From Impatiens glandulifera (lineage: Eukaryota; Streptophyta; Magnoliopsida; Ericales; Balsaminaceae): a stretch of 64,000 nucleotides of DNA. The stretch is from contig NC_061867.1 in NCBI RefSeq assembly GCF_907164915.1, positions 22,677,202 through 22,741,201 of the forward strand, written 5' to 3'. Each line of letters opens with the position of its first letter. The stretch's first letter is position 1. Shown in pieces: positions 12,451 through 25,488 of the stretch. The notes beneath the pieces are model-generated. The model was not told the DNA's origin. It made no database searches and was given only the letters and a program-made list of their open reading frames with translations. The position numbers and the translations under genes are program-made.

Positions 12451-13356
12451 CATGTTAGACTTGGTCCAACGCTGTCGAGATGTGTATGGTAAATAGCAAA
12501 CAGTTTAATTTCCGTTGGGTTGGAATGGTTTTTAAAAACATTAATAAAATAAATAATAATTTGTTTTATATATTGTTAGAAGTTTCTTAGAAACTTTTAA
12601 TGGGAACTGAGAGAGAAGCTTCCCTGCCGGCAGCCGCTATTTATTATTATTTTTTAATAAAAAAAATTAGATATCAAATCAAAATTTCAAATTTATGATT
12701 TGGGTTGTAAATTATGTAGGAAAGAAATTCAGAATTTGTTTGAAACAAAAAAAAAATCAAAATAATAATGCCAGTCACTTTTATTGAACACAACATTAAA
12801 CAAATTATTCAGAATTCAGTCATAGATTAAAATTTGGAGTTATGCTTCAAATTTTATTATTGTATGATCTTTAAAAAAATCAAATAGTTAGTTTTAAAAG
12901 ATAAATTTTTAAACTAATTAAACTAAAATTTAGAATAGTATGAGTTTATAAATTATTTTGATTTTACAATCTTACATAAATAAAATAAATTTATATATAT
13001 TTATAAATTTAAAATTAAGTTATTATTATCTAAACAAATAAACTTATAATTTAATTATTTTTTAATTTCATTGATTTTAGAGTTATTATATTGTTTTATT
13101 GTCATTTATTAATATGTTAAGATAGATTACATTCAAAATAAGGTAATAGTTACAAAATTAATTAAATTAGTACATTTATTTTACATATGTCTTCTGCCTA
13201 CAGAATCATTAGAGACAATGCTTAAAAAATTAATAAAATTAGGTCGGATGGCATCATGGGAATCTTACTGTTGCCTGATCAGTTTTATTAAACATAGACA
13301 AAAACAGCTAGCAGCATGAATATAAAATTTTATAAAAATAATCATTTAAGAGTTTG

Positions 13357-13425
13357 TAATGTTGATTGAACATTTTATATTTATTGTTGATTGAACATTT
13401 TATATTTATTGTTGATTGAACATTT
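13357..13425. repeat. 25-bp unit in three tandem copies
   Basis: GTTGATTGAACATTTTATAT followed by TTATT is repeated, the last copy being cut short. Copy 1 of the duplication has a single equivalent at about 4368, so the triplication arose after the block duplicated. Confidence 0.85.
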
Positions 13426-13757
13426 GGGCACCCCAATTAAATATATTGAACATTTTATTTTATTTGTTTATGAAAGCTTGAACACAGCTGGATCTTGTAG
13501 TCATTATTGATTGAATATATTATTACTATATCAGGTCATCATGGTCTAACTAGAGTGAATTATATATTCTAATAACTAGGCACATTTAGAATTTGATTAT
13601 GTCGCCTTTTATTCCCACTGAAAAAGAGAATTAGATGACAATAAAACTAATGAGAAATTTTAGGAGAAAAAATACAGATAATTGGAAATGCTTACAAGTT
13701 TTTTTTTTTTAACTTTTAGATCTAAGCCCCTTAGACTAGGTTCGGATCCAGCAGAGG

Positions 13758-14237
13758 CAGGGATGGCAATGGGGCGGTTCGGGGCGGGGAATGTAATTAT
13801 CATCCCCGCCCCGTTTTAATTTCGGGGATTTTTTTAATACTATCCCCGCCCCGTTCGTTTTTTTTGTTTCGGGGAATCCCGCGGGACACCGTTAATAATT
13901 TTTATTTTAAAAAATAAATAAATATTATACAATAAAATTATATAAACCAATTTTTTAATATAATATATATTGTAATATATAAAAATTTTATATTATTATA
14001 AAAAAATAATGTTAATACTCTTATAAAATATAGTAAATAAATAAATATATTAGTGATTTAATATATTTAAATATGTTTATGGTATTTGGGACAGAATCGA
14101 AGTGAAATCGGGGCGGGTTGGGGCGGGGGACACAAATATCATCCTCGCCCCATCCTCGTTCAGTTTCGGGGAAAAACCGTCCCAAACGGAGCAATTCGAT
14201 TCAGTTTTCGCAGGGCGATTTCAAATTGCCATCCTTA
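13758..14237. mobile_element. hAT-type MITE (480 bp)
   Basis: The terminal inverted repeats are CAGGGATGGCAAT on the left and TAAGGATGGCAAT (reverse strand) on the right. The flanks AGCAGAGG and TGCAGAGC agree at 6 of 8 positions, as an aged 8-bp target duplication would. Both ends are GC-rich with CCCCGCCCCG words in inverted orientation around an AT-rich middle. It encodes nothing; the open frames at the right end are shadows of the GC-rich terminal sequence. Confidence 0.7.
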
Positions 14238-14299
14238 TGCAGAGCCCAAATCCATTCCCCATGCTCCTTCAATTTCATACAACGGGGAATGACTTTTTT

Positions 14300-15870
14300 T
14301 TTTGCCAACATTTTTATTATTATTTAATAAAAAAAACATTTTATTATAATTCGGGTAATACTGGGCATAATTTTCTCTAGTCTATTTATTTTATTTTCCT
14401 TTTATATTTTAATTTTTTTTATTTATATTAAAATGGTCCGAAATTTAATTAATTTGAAATTCATTATCATTCTCGAATTAATTATTTATGACTGTGTATA
14501 TTGTGTATATTTACTTTTAGAAATCAATTTATAGTCTGTGGATTATTTTTAAAATTATAAAATAAGACGTAAAAAATAAGTATATAATAGAAGTACGAAC
14601 CAATTCCTATTTTTACTCACCTTTTAAACAATTTTTTTTAAACTATCCATATTTTCATTTATTTTCCCAAATTACCCACTTTTCTCTCTAAATCATTAAT
14701 TATCCTTTTAATTATCCATCTTCCACACTAATTTATTAATTATTCTATTTTATAAATATAAATATATATAATTAAAATTAAATTAAATAAGATATATTAC
14801 ATTATATATATATATATATATATATTATTTTTACTTAATTTTATAAATATAATATATAATTAAAAATAGACATTATAAATTAAATAATTTAAAATAATAT
14901 TATAAATTAAAATAAAATATAATACATACACCTTTAATATTATATATTAAAATAAAATATACTATATTATATAAATATTAAAATAACACATATATTACAG
15001 AAATATTAAAACAATACATATATTTTATTTGTACTTGATTTTATAAATATAATATATATAATTAAAATTAAATATACTAAATTAAATAATTAAAATAAAT
15101 ATTATAAATTAAAATAAAATATATAACATAAATCTAAAATAAAATAAAATAAATAAAACTTTAAAATAAATTAACTAACTTTAAAATATTTATAAAAGTA
15201 ATCAATTTAAAAAACCTTAAAATAAAATAAATTATATAAATTTTAACATATTTATAATATTTTACATGTAAAATATAAGTCTTATTTTAATATTTATGTA
15301 TTATTTTAATATTTATATAATATAATATATTTTATTTTAATATATAATATTAAAATTTTATGTAATGTATTTTATTTAGTGTATAATATTTTATTTTAAT
15401 TTATAATATTTATTTGAATTATTTAATTTATAATGTTTAATATTAATTATATATATTATATTTATAAAATTAAGGAGAAATAAAATATGTGTGTTATTTT
15501 AATATTTAGGTAATATATATATGTTATTTTAATATATAATATTAAAAGTTTATGTAATGTATTTTATTTTAGTGTATAATATTTATTTAATTTATAATAT
15601 TTAATTTTTATTATATGTTATATTTATATATATATATATTATTTTAATATTAATGTAATATATTTTATTTAATACATGTATTATTAATTTAATTATATAT
15701 ATTTATATTTATAAAATAGAATAATTAGTGAATTAGTGTTGTAATTAAAAGAATAATTAATAATTTAGGGAGAGAAATGTGGGTAATTTGAGACAGTGAA
15801 TGAAAAGATGAATAATTTAGAAAAAATTGTTTAAAAGGTGGATAGAACAAAAATTGGTTCATAGAAGTAC
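14300..15870. other. extremely AT-rich gene-free stretch
   Basis: Nearly all A and T, built from ATTTTATTTTA / TATAAATATTA words with partial inverted symmetry around 15100-15250. No coding signal was found. Confidence 0.6.
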
Positions 15871-16428
15871 TCTAAATTGTTATGTTGGAATAGGCGTCCA
15901 GGAACGACATAAAAGTAGTGATTTTCTCAACACATCCCAAGTCTGAAGTAGGAAATTTGGGCCAAACATTTGGGTATTTTTATTTTTTTGTTGAATTATT
16001 TGGTGGAGGTGTTAGTTATCCATTAACAAATCTTGGTTATAATCTTTTCTTAATTATATTATAAGATTTTATTCTGATCTCATAACACAATATAATATAT
16101 TTGAACATAATTTTTATTTTATTAATATCTTGTTATTTTATGACTATCAATAAATATGTATGGATGATTTTGAATTGAATTAGTTGTTTTTGTGGGTTAA
16201 AGTTGTTTGTTTGAGGAGTTATTTATATAATATTTTCTTAATTATATATATTATAAGATATTATTATAATCTCATAATATAATATATTTTAAAATAAAAA
16301 ATCTATTTTTATTAATATCTTGTTATTTGGATGAGTATATAATTATTATGAACCAACATATTAGAGCCCAAGTGTTAGTATAAAAATAAGTGTTAGTATA
16401 AAAATAAGAGAAATGATTAGGTGAGGGA

Positions 16429-16571
16429 ATGATGTGGCATAATCTTATTCGTTAAAAAAATTAAATAATTTCTCTCTTTTTTCTCTTTCCTCTCACTTTT
16501 ACATTTTCCACTCACTTTTACATTTTCCAACCAATGAACATTTTCCAACCAATGAAGTGATGCCACATCAT
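16429..16571. mobile_element. short MITE-like inverted-repeat element
   Basis: The perfect 12-base inverted pair ATGATGTGGCAT (16429-16440) and ATGCCACATCAT (16560-16571) bounds a 143-bp segment that is absent from copy 1 of the duplication. No target duplication could be fixed. Confidence 0.45.
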
Positions 16572-16588
16572 GAAAAGTGCCCAATTGT

Positions 16589-16800
16589 CATGAAAAGTGC
16601 CCAATTGTCGTAACCAGGCATGGACGAACACCCTTCTCGCAAATTGCAAGATTATACCACTCCTCATTTCCCATTTATTGCCTGAAGGATCATGAAAATA
16701 TAATTAAACATAGCTTCCTATTTATACACCTCCACCTTATTTAATTTTCTTTTCTATCCGATGTGGGATATATAATATATATCATATACATTTTGAGGGA
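16589..16800 (-). ncRNA. candidate small RNA gene: USE, TATA and hairpin (copy 2)
   Basis: Paralogue of 6495-6725. On minus the USE-like TCCCACATCGG, a TATAAATA about 32 bases later, and the downstream hairpin are all kept; one stem base has changed (TCTTGCA against TGCGAGA). The end is followed by a T4 run, and the last 20 bases are tandemly repeated (GTGCCCAATTGTC twice). The identity is unknown. Confidence 0.35.
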
Positions 16801-16849
16801 CATTTCACATTTCTCCCCCATTTATTACCCATTTCGGCTTTAGTAAAAT

Positions 16850-19080
16850 AATTTTTTTTTGGTAACATACATGAAGTATTCTTAATATTCATAACATAGT
16901 TTCATTTATAATGTAAAAAAATGATTGAACCCTACATCAAACAAGCCCTTATATTAGTATACTATTCAATATTTATATAAACATTGATAGTTAAATAATA
17001 TTAAATGGGTAAACCATTATTATACATGAGTTTCTAGCCCAATAAAACAATAAGTGAAGTGTGACTTACATATTTATCATAATCAAGTACCTTAAATAGA
17101 TTATTGTGTTAGTGTATTTCAAACTATAAGTACTAATTGAAAACAAAACATAGAGCACACATTTCTAATATTTTGTAAGAGCTAAATCTCTAGAAAAAAT
17201 AATGAAAAACAATGTTTTTCTTGTCATCTTCTTCAATGGTTTAATTTATAGCATCAAGGTGTTTTGTTTGTATTATATTTTATTCGATTTAATATCATGT
17301 TTAGTTGAGTCATATTTGTTGTCTGATTTTTTGTAATTGTTTGACATAATTTGTTTGCGTTGCTTAATTACCAAACGACAAAAAATGACAATTTTTAGTT
17401 TCACTCGAAATATTTGGCAAATATTCTTTGGACATTGCTTTTTTTTTTCAACTTGCTATAACTGAAACGACCTTGGAGTCGGCCTTCAAATATTGTAAAA
17501 TGGTTGAATCTTATCATTAATTAAACTAATTAATATATATATATGTCCTATCCATTATACATTATTTAATTCTCTTGTGAACTAAATCAACCAATTAAAT
17601 CAAGTCCACCTCTAGTTTATTCAATTGAACTGACAGTGATAACATCATTAATCAAACTCACTGAATATAACGTAATCGTGCAGTCCAACTCGAATAAAAT
17701 TAAATTAACCTATTTAATTGGTTGGTTTGATTGACAAAAATGTTGCTAGATAACACTATCAAGCTTCTATTAAATATTTTATAACCTAATTTAACTTCTA
17801 GTTTATTATTTGCTTTCAAATGAATATGAAAATCTTTGACGAGCCTCATCCTTCTAAATTGGATTTGAATATCATTTTATGACCTTTCATGATGAGGTCC
17901 ATTTGTGTGCCACAATTTTCCCTATTTTGGCTACATTGTGAATTTTCTTCAGACATAAAACAACTTTTTTTAGATAAAAATGTGTATATGATTGTGCATA
18001 GAATGTATTTTCCACACTTCCGCCAAACTTGGCTTAAATTTGCAATATAAATGACGTGACTAAGAAGAACTTGATTCAACTCATAATATGTGGTGTAACT
18101 TTTTCACGTGTCTCATTCTCTGTAAGAAAAATATTTTGCTAAGAAAATATTAATCTATTTTATTTTTAATAGATTAAAAGTAGGAGGGTATTAACTTTTT
18201 TTAGCTTTTAAGAATCAACACAGTTTATTTTTAAACATAAAACTAAGAAAATGAAGAGTTTTCGGGTAAAAATTTAGTTATGATTAGAAAATTATTTCGA
18301 CAACTTAATTCGTACACGCGTGCACCATAATCCTCCATTTGAATAGGGATTTTACTCATGATATTTGACATAAAACTTTTATCTTTGGTGTTTGATTAAA
18401 TTTGTGGATCCTAACTATTTCATATTTTTAATATTCATAAAAAAAACATGAGAAGAACAAGACGGAAATAAAAATGCTTGAAGAAAAAAATGAAAAAAAA
18501 ACACTTTTAATATTTTGGAGTGACTGTCCCACTCCTTAAATCACATTTTAGATAAACTAAATGTATCAATTATTTGTTGGTTTTATCTTTTTGGAGGTAG
18601 TAAGTTCTAATGACATAAGGGTAAGACACCATATCTATTTTGAAGGGTGTGGTTTATATAATTGACAATATTAATTAAAAGTTGAATAACCTCAATGTTA
18701 ACGTTGAAGACAAAATTATTAATTTGTTAAAGATGAAGTCTATTCAATTTTCAATCACTTAAATTATTAATTTGTTAAAGATTGAGTATATTCAATATTC
18801 AATAACTTAATTATTAATTTGTTACTTTATAAAAATTTTAGAATTACTTATTTATTTGATGAAATGATTTAATTATATTATTTTTAAAAGTGATAGTTTG
18901 TTAAACTTTATAAAATGAATAAGAAGAATGATGAATGTTTTTCAAAAATGGTAACACGTAGCTGTTATCTATACACCACCTTCTTCGCTCTTCCTCTACT
19001 CATGGGATGGGATATTTCCCACCACCAATTCAATCCTCATATTTTCCTTTTGTTTTTCTTTCTTTTTTTAATAATTTTTT
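16850..19080. other. gene-free stretch
   Basis: AT-rich, no supported coding region. A unit of roughly 55 bp with TTATTAATTTGTTAAAGAT is repeated two and a half times at about 18714-18822. Confidence 0.5.
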
Positions 19081-19830
19081 TTTGTAAATACCCAATCCAA
19101 TACTTGAGTAAAACTGAGAGATATTTGAAAAATATTCGTAAATACTCCCGCCTTCAATCCTTAGAATTATTTTCTGTTTTTTTGAGTAGAGCCAAAACTA
19201 AGAGATATTTGAAAAATCTCTGCAAATACCCCAATCACAACACTAAGAATTATTTTCTATGTTTTTAGGAGAGCAAAAACCGAGAGATGTTTGAAAAATC
19301 TTTGCAAATATCATAATCCCAACACTTTAAATTATTTTTTGTTTTTTTGGGGAAAGCAAAACCCGAGAGATGTTTGAAAAACATTCTCAAATACCCTCAT
19401 CCCATCACTTAAAATTAATTTTTATTTTTTTGGGAGAGCCAAAAACCGAGAGACATTTAAAAAATCTTCGCAAATACCCTCATCCCAACACTTAGAATTA
19501 TTTTATGTTTTTTTAAGAGAGCCAAAACGAGAGATATTTGAAAACATTTGCAAATACCCCCATCCTAACACTTAAAATTATTTTCTATTGTTTTCAGGAA
19601 AGTCAAAACCGGGAGATATTTGAAAAACCTTCATAAATATCCCATCCCAACACTTATAATTATTTTATGTTCTTTTAGGGAGAGCCAAAACCGAGAGATA
19701 TTTGAAAATTCTTCGTAAATACCCCATCCCAACTTTTTAGTTTTTGGGGGGAGAGTCAAAACCGAGAGATGTTTGAAAAACCTTCGTTAATACCACATCT
19801 CAAAACTTAAAATAATTATTTTCGTGTTTG
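19080..19830. repeat. minisatellite of about 83 bp, nine copies
   Basis: The landmark GAGAGATATTTGAAAAA recurs at about 19107, 19200, 19281, 19364, 19449, 19530, 19611, 19695 and 19766, followed each time by CAAATACCCCATCCCAACAC-like sequence and a T-rich run. It abuts the CACTA end at 19830-20013 and is probably its internal tandem repeat. Confidence 0.85.
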
Positions 19831-20013
19831 GGGGTTGATGGTATTACCGAAAGATTTGTAAACAACCTTCGGTAATGTGATTTACCGAAGGTTTTATACA
19901 TTTCTCGAAAATTATTTTTAATAACGAAAAATTTCTTCCTGTCGAGACCTTTATCGAAAGATTTATAAAACTTTCGGTAAATTATATCGGTAAAGGTCCA
20001 TTTTTCACTAGTG
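19830..20013. mobile_element. CACTA (En/Spm) transposon end
   Basis: Read on minus from 20013, the sequence starts CACTAGTGAAAAATGGACC and runs into repeated TTTACCGAAAG / CTTTCGGTAAA words, the layout of plant CACTA termini with subterminal repeats. The opposite CACTA end was not found upstream, so this is a fragment or an element with a lost left end. Confidence 0.6.
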
Positions 20014-20977
20014 AGGTATAATTTTTTATAACATTTTTTTATTAAAATATTTCATATTTTTTTTAAAAAAAAAATATTTTTTTATATAAATTGTTTAATT
20101 TTTATATTTTAATTAATTTATTATAATTTTATTATTAATATATAATATTTAAAATTAATTATATAAAAATATTATATTATTATTAGTTATTATAATTATG
20201 ATTAAAATTTTATTTTATTTTAAATTATTCATTAATATTATTTAAATAATTAATTTTTGAAAAATAAATAAATTAACAAAAAAAATTATTATTTTAATTA
20301 TAAAAGAACATTTAATATAATTATAAAATATATATATATATATATATAATATTATAATATAATAGAGTAGACATCATAATGGTGGAGAGATAATCCATTG
20401 TACAAGAATGAGATTCATTATTTGATAAAATGAAACTCTTCAATCAGACACATCAATTTATTCTTTTTCTCATTCCAAACATTCCCTAAGTGCATGGTCA
20501 CTCGTAATTAATGAGTTGTCATCTTTTTTCTAGATATTGATTGTTAATCGATTAGTAATTAAAGTAGAAATAATCGTTATTTACATGTTTGAGTGTCACT
20601 TTTAATACATTTTTATATTGTCACTGCTAGGTATAAAGATAATTGCTTTCACAATGACATTTTTGTCAAGTTTTCAAGCTCATTAAATGTTGATATAGCA
20701 TATAGATATAACCATTGAGCTTAATTATTTTTGAATTAAATTTAATTAACTAAATAAAATATTTTATCATCTATCACTTATTTCTATCAAATTATTTATT
20801 AAATATTGTTTCATATTTATATATTATTTTACAATATTAAATACTTTTTTTATTTAACCTAAATAATCTTTTTTTTTTATCAAAAACATGTATTCCTAAA
20901 ATAATATCATTTTTCTTACAGAATCCCACATCAAACAAGCTCACTATACATGATTTTCTTTAATTAAAATTCAATAA

Positions 20978-21815
20978 AATTTGTTCATATATAATATTTA
21001 TTATTTGAGACAATGATAAAAATATTTGCATAAACACAAACATCACGTACAAACATAATCATCCAAAGAGTAAAAAAAATTCAGTTTCCATTTTTATAAT
21101 ATTCTGATTTAAAAGGGTCATTTTAACCATTTCAAAAATAAATCCAATTCATACAAAATGTAACTAAATGAAGAGCCCAATACCAAATCTAGTATCAAAA
21201 CAATAAACCAAAAGAGGATGGTGGAGAAAAAAAATACTTAGAGCTGGTTGAGTTATTTGAATAATAGAGAAATAAATAATGATCGATAATTATTTTAGTA
21301 AAAGACTAAAGTATATATATATATATATATAATAATAAATAATAATTTAAAATAAATAATATTTTAGTTAATGAATTAAGTCATTTAATAAATAAAATAG
21401 AAAAAGAATAATGTTTAATTTTGTTTAAATTATTAAAATACAGCCACCAAATCAAATTTGAACTTTCTAAACTAGTCATAATCAAGTGATATTTGTGCTC
21501 AACCATTACGCATTAATAATTAATAATTAATAATTAATAATTCTCTTATTGATTATGTCCACCCACCCACCAATTAAATCAAAATCACATCTTTCATTCA
21601 ATTGGAAGCTTGAATTTTATTTATTTATTTCGGAATTGACTTAGCATCTCAGTGTTAACGGAGACTAGGGAGTCAACAAATTTTTTCATATATAATAATT
21701 TATTATTTGAAGACAATGATAAAAAAATATCTGCATAAACAAAACCACCAATGACAAACGACTATACAAATTTCAGTTTCTATTTGTACTAAAAATGTTC
21801 ATTCTGATTTAAAAA
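20978..21815. repeat. direct repeat, about 135 bp, two copies
   Basis: 20978-21114 and 21678-21815 share TATATAATA..TTATTTGA, GACAATGATAAAAA, GCATAAACA and TTCTGATTTAAAA in the same order. Between them is AT-rich DNA with a (TA)n tract at 21315 and a TAATAATTAA repeat at 21510. Confidence 0.6.
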
Positions 21816-21883
21816 TACTGTAAATGATAATATATTTTTGTTTAAAAAAAATAGAAGAAAAATATAATTAAATTCTGAACTAA

Positions 21884-22430
21884 GACCACCCACAACTGGT
21901 GTCAAATAAGGTATCAAATGAGTGTTAAAATAATATCAAATGGTGCAGTAGAGTATCAAAATTAAGTGTTAAAATATGGGTATCAAATTTTGATACGAGA
22001 CCAAATTTGATGTGGCCCAATCACAGCGTGCCAAGTGGCAGCGCTGGTAGTTACTTTTTTGTTTTTGTTTTTTTTTAAATACACTTTTGCATAATAATTG
22101 ATCAAAAAAAAATATATATTTGTATTATTTTTTATTTTTCGAGATCTATAAATAGAGACTTGGTTTGTGTCATTTGGACACCAATTTTTTTTTAAAATTT
22201 TCTACCATATTTGTATGTTTGATTTACCAAGTGATAAATAATATTGTTTGTGGTTAAAAAAAATGAAATTATGTATAAATGATGTGGAAGTGAGAGAAAG
22301 TGAAAAAGTAATTTTGATACCTTAATAACACCCTGCTGTAGGATATGCTAAAAAGTAGGTGTTAAAATAGGTGTTAAGCTGACGTGACAGGGTATTAAAT
22401 GAAAATTTTGATACCCTGTTGTGAATAGTC
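21884..22430. mobile_element. PIF/Harbinger-type MITE (547 bp)
   Basis: The inverted termini are GACCACCCACAACTGG on the left and, on the reverse strand, GACTATTCACAACAGG on the right. TAA flanks both sides (21881-21883 and 22431-22433), the Harbinger-type target duplication. Subterminal GGTATCAAA / TTTGATACC words repeat in both orientations. It encodes nothing. The right TAA is also the left TAA of the next element. Confidence 0.75.
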
Positions 22431-22871
22431 TAAGAGCATCTCCATCCCTATACCCATACATAGGTATAAATACGTGCCACATCAGCTGCCACATCAAAAG
22501 TAATTATACCTATCAATTTATACCTCTATTCCCCAACCATCTCAGGTACAATTGTTACTATTTCAGGGTTCCACCATCCATATCATCTAATTCATACAAT
22601 ATTTTTTAATTCAATAATTCAAGTAAATCTTGTTTCATTTTTAATTATATTAATTTATTTAAATAAATAAAACTAATATTTATAAATTATATTAAAAAAT
22701 TAAAAAAATCAAAAAATTTTAAAAATAATTTAGGACATTAAATTGTCAATAATTTGTGTTCAAAATTTTGAAAAATAAAAATTTTTAATTAAGAAATGAA
22801 AAACGAGTACAATGTTAAACTAAATCACAATAATACATTAAAAAAATACACTACTAAATCATATTTTGTTA

Positions 22872-24173
22872 CTAATTCTGGTAACACGCCCAAACATGCT
22901 CAATCAAGTCCGATCGAAGTTGTTGATGCATTTGCTTGTCATGTAGTGCAGCCCATCTCTTTCTATACTCATTAAATCCTCCGACGGGACCTTGAAATAT
23001 CTCTGGAATTGTATTGTTGTCTTCGGGTTCCTCCGACCAGTTGAATGCTGTATCCCCTTCATCCTCAATTATCATGTTATGCAAAATAATACATGTATAC
23101 ATGATATCCTTCAAGTTACTCTGGTACAAAAAACGCCTCGGTCCTCTAATCATCGCCCAACGAGCTTATAAGATACCAAATGCCCGCTCGACATCCTTTC
23201 TTGCAGCCTCTTGCATTTTCTTAAACAATGCTTTCTTGGGATCATGAGGGCACTAAAAACTCTTGACAAAAGTAACCCATTCAGGATAGATTCCATCTGT
23301 AAGATAGTACCCTCTGGTATATTGTCTATCATTCACTTCGAAGTCGATCTTTGGGCCCTTTCCTCTTAAAACATTGCTGAAGAGGGGGCTTTGATTAAGC
23401 ACATTGATGTCATTGTTGGACCCCGCGACTCCAAAAAAGGCATGCCATATCCATAAATCGGCAGATGCTACTGCTTCAAGCATTATTGTTGGTGTTCCAT
23501 GATCACCTCTAGTAAACTGTCCTTTCCATGCGACTGGACAGTTCTTCCATTCCCAATGCATACAATCGAGACTACCCAACATTCCGGGGAAGTCGTGCCT
23601 ATGCTCATGCATAAGGAGCAAATGTTCACAATCAACAGTAGTTGGCTTTCTCAAGTATCTTTCGCCGAAAATGACGATTACACAACGACAAAAATTAAAC
23701 AATGATTCAATGGTGGTAGTTTTAGCAATACGTAGGTACTCATCGAATTAATCTCCGGGTCCTTTGTACGCCAATTGGCGGATGGCAACCGTGCATTTTT
23801 GAAATGGTGAGAAACTTTGCCTTCTAGTTGCGTTGACTCTCCATTTAAAATAGTCATCACGAGATAAGGCATCGACTATGCGTGTAAAAAGGCCTCTTTT
23901 CATCCGAAAACGACGACGGAAAATATCACTCGGATATGTTGGATTTTCGGAGAAATAGCCAGCAACAAGACGACTATGGCCTACTTCACGATCACACTCT
24001 ACGACTCCTCTTTTTATTCTTGTTGTTGCATTGGAAGAGCTCCCTATGTACTGAAGAAGCATTTGTTGTTGTTGAAGAATTTCGAAAAACATTTGATCAT
24101 CTGAGTCATCATTCCACAACTCTTCATCACTATCAACATTGGTGTTGACATTGTGGTTGGGATTTGAAGACAT
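22872..24173 (-). pseudogene. PIF/Harbinger DDE transposase with three nonsense codons
   Basis: A single frame of 434 codons from the ATG at 24173, the usual length of plant HARBI1/ALP1-like transposases, with no frameshift. Stops interrupt it at 23748-23750 (after the RQLAYKGPGD motif), 23253-23255 (TAG within VKSF*CPHD) and 23166-23168 (after ERAFGIL). The catalytic triad is still present: D in GSLDCMHW, D in AGSNNDINVL and E in DVERAFGIL. The N-terminal third has the helix-rich region ending in RRFRMKRGLF. The protein would cut and paste the element together with ORF1. The three stops with an otherwise open frame suggest fairly recent loss of function. Confidence 0.85.
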
Positions 24174-24438
24174 TGTGTTTGGGATGGTCTTTACTATGAG
24201 GAGAAAATGGTATAAGAAGATTGATTTAAGTATTGTGAAGAAGTGTGAGATAACTACTCTAATATATAATGATACATCAACGACTAGTTTACAACGGCTA
24301 GTTTCAAACGGCTAGTTTATAATAGCTAGTTTGTAACGAAATTTCACTACAACGAAATTTCAAATACTACAACAGAATTTCAAACCCTACAAAAAATTTC
24401 AAATACTACAACGAAATTTCAAATATTACAACAGAATT

Positions 24439-25488
24439 TCAAATACCCCAATTCTTTGCAATTTCGTCACAAAGTTTGAGATGTACTGCTATTTGCATTG
24501 GCGACATCCCCGTGGTATCCTTCATGATAACATCATACTCCCATTTTTTGTTGTATTTTATTTGATCCTTCAATTTCTCATTTGCTATCGTTTTGTATTC
24601 CTCCATGTTTTTGTCGATGCTTTGTTTCATCTCCTCGTACATGATATCCTTCGAGGGATGATTCATCTTACCCTTCCTCTTCGCTGCTTTCTGACCGATC
24701 GGACGTACGCGTTCTTCATCGGCATCTTCTGGATTAGAAGAAGACATGTATCCTCCTTGAGCAGTTGTTTTTGTCTTCTTCCTGCCACTATGATCACATT
24801 CCTACTAGTTAATCCACTTAGGACTTTCCTTAAGTATATTCCACATGCCCAAGTGAGTAAACGCATTGTTGTTGTGCCTTTGTGTCCACTCTTTCATTGC
24901 ATGCATGAGTATATCAACATCACTTTGCCCACTTCCCCAATCCCTCTTCATCTGATTGTACAATCCGTTAAAGGCACTCACAAACCTTTGCAGCGTGTGA
25001 AAATGCGTTTTTAAAAGGTCCCAACGTCTCACTGGGTAGTTTGCAGGTCGATTTTTATTATAATCATCGCCAATCCTCTTCCACATGGCATCCAATCTCT
25101 AAGCATTACCGATTTCTGCATCTTCGCTGACATTCACCCAACTTTGTGCAAAGATCTAATTTTCTGGACCTATGTACCTTGCAGCATAAGTATGACTCTT
25201 TAGGCCCGACATATTTTCTCCATCATCAGCATCTTCACTCGTGTCTAGATTAATTGCATCAATATCCGGTGGAGACAGATATGGATGAAATGGAGAATCT
25301 TGACAAAAAGATGGTGTTTCACACTCTTTGTATGTGCTAGTTCCACAAATACTAGTTTTTCTAGACGATTTGGAAGTCATCCCAGGTGCTCTAGGAGGAC
25401 CCATTCCATAGATCGGAGATGGCATATATGGATGTTAATACATTTCGGCAGAATACATGTAAGGATGGGTGAATATATGAGGATTCAT
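24439..25488 (-). pseudogene. PIF/Harbinger ORF1 (Myb/SANT-like accessory protein), five nonsense codons
   Basis: One continuous frame is broken by stops at 25435-25437, 25156-25158, 25099-25101, 24805-24807 and 24802-24804. Recognisable parts are a Pro/Tyr-rich N-terminus (HPYMYSAEMY, then MPSPIYGMGPP), the SWVNVSEDAEIGNA segment leading into a SANT-like trihelix (MWKRIGDDYNKN to QSDVDILMHAMKEW), and a basic linker with a coiled tail (RVRPIGQKAAKRKGK, EEMKQSIDKNMEEYK). In the superfamily this protein binds DNA and helps import the transposase. The ATG at 25488 is a choice; the frame stays open to 25624 with family-like sequence, so the true start is probably lost. Confidence 0.75.

Larger units (their letters stand above)
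12450..16830. repeat. segmental duplication, copy 2 (without the EF-hand gene)
   Basis: Collinear with 3020-6830 (see that entry). It contains the empty site of the Helitron (about 13556-13576), a 25-bp triplication, a hAT MITE, a long AT-rich insert and a small MITE. No counterpart of the EF-hand gene is present next to it, so either only upstream DNA was duplicated or the gene copy was lost. Confidence 0.8.

Noticed and set aside
18915..19268. A 117-codon open frame on plus
   Set aside because: Its second half is translated minisatellite and its first half has no recognisable content or coding bias.
24481..25014. A 177-codon open frame on plus
   Set aside because: It is the antisense shadow of the Harbinger ORF1, which has clear family sequence on minus.
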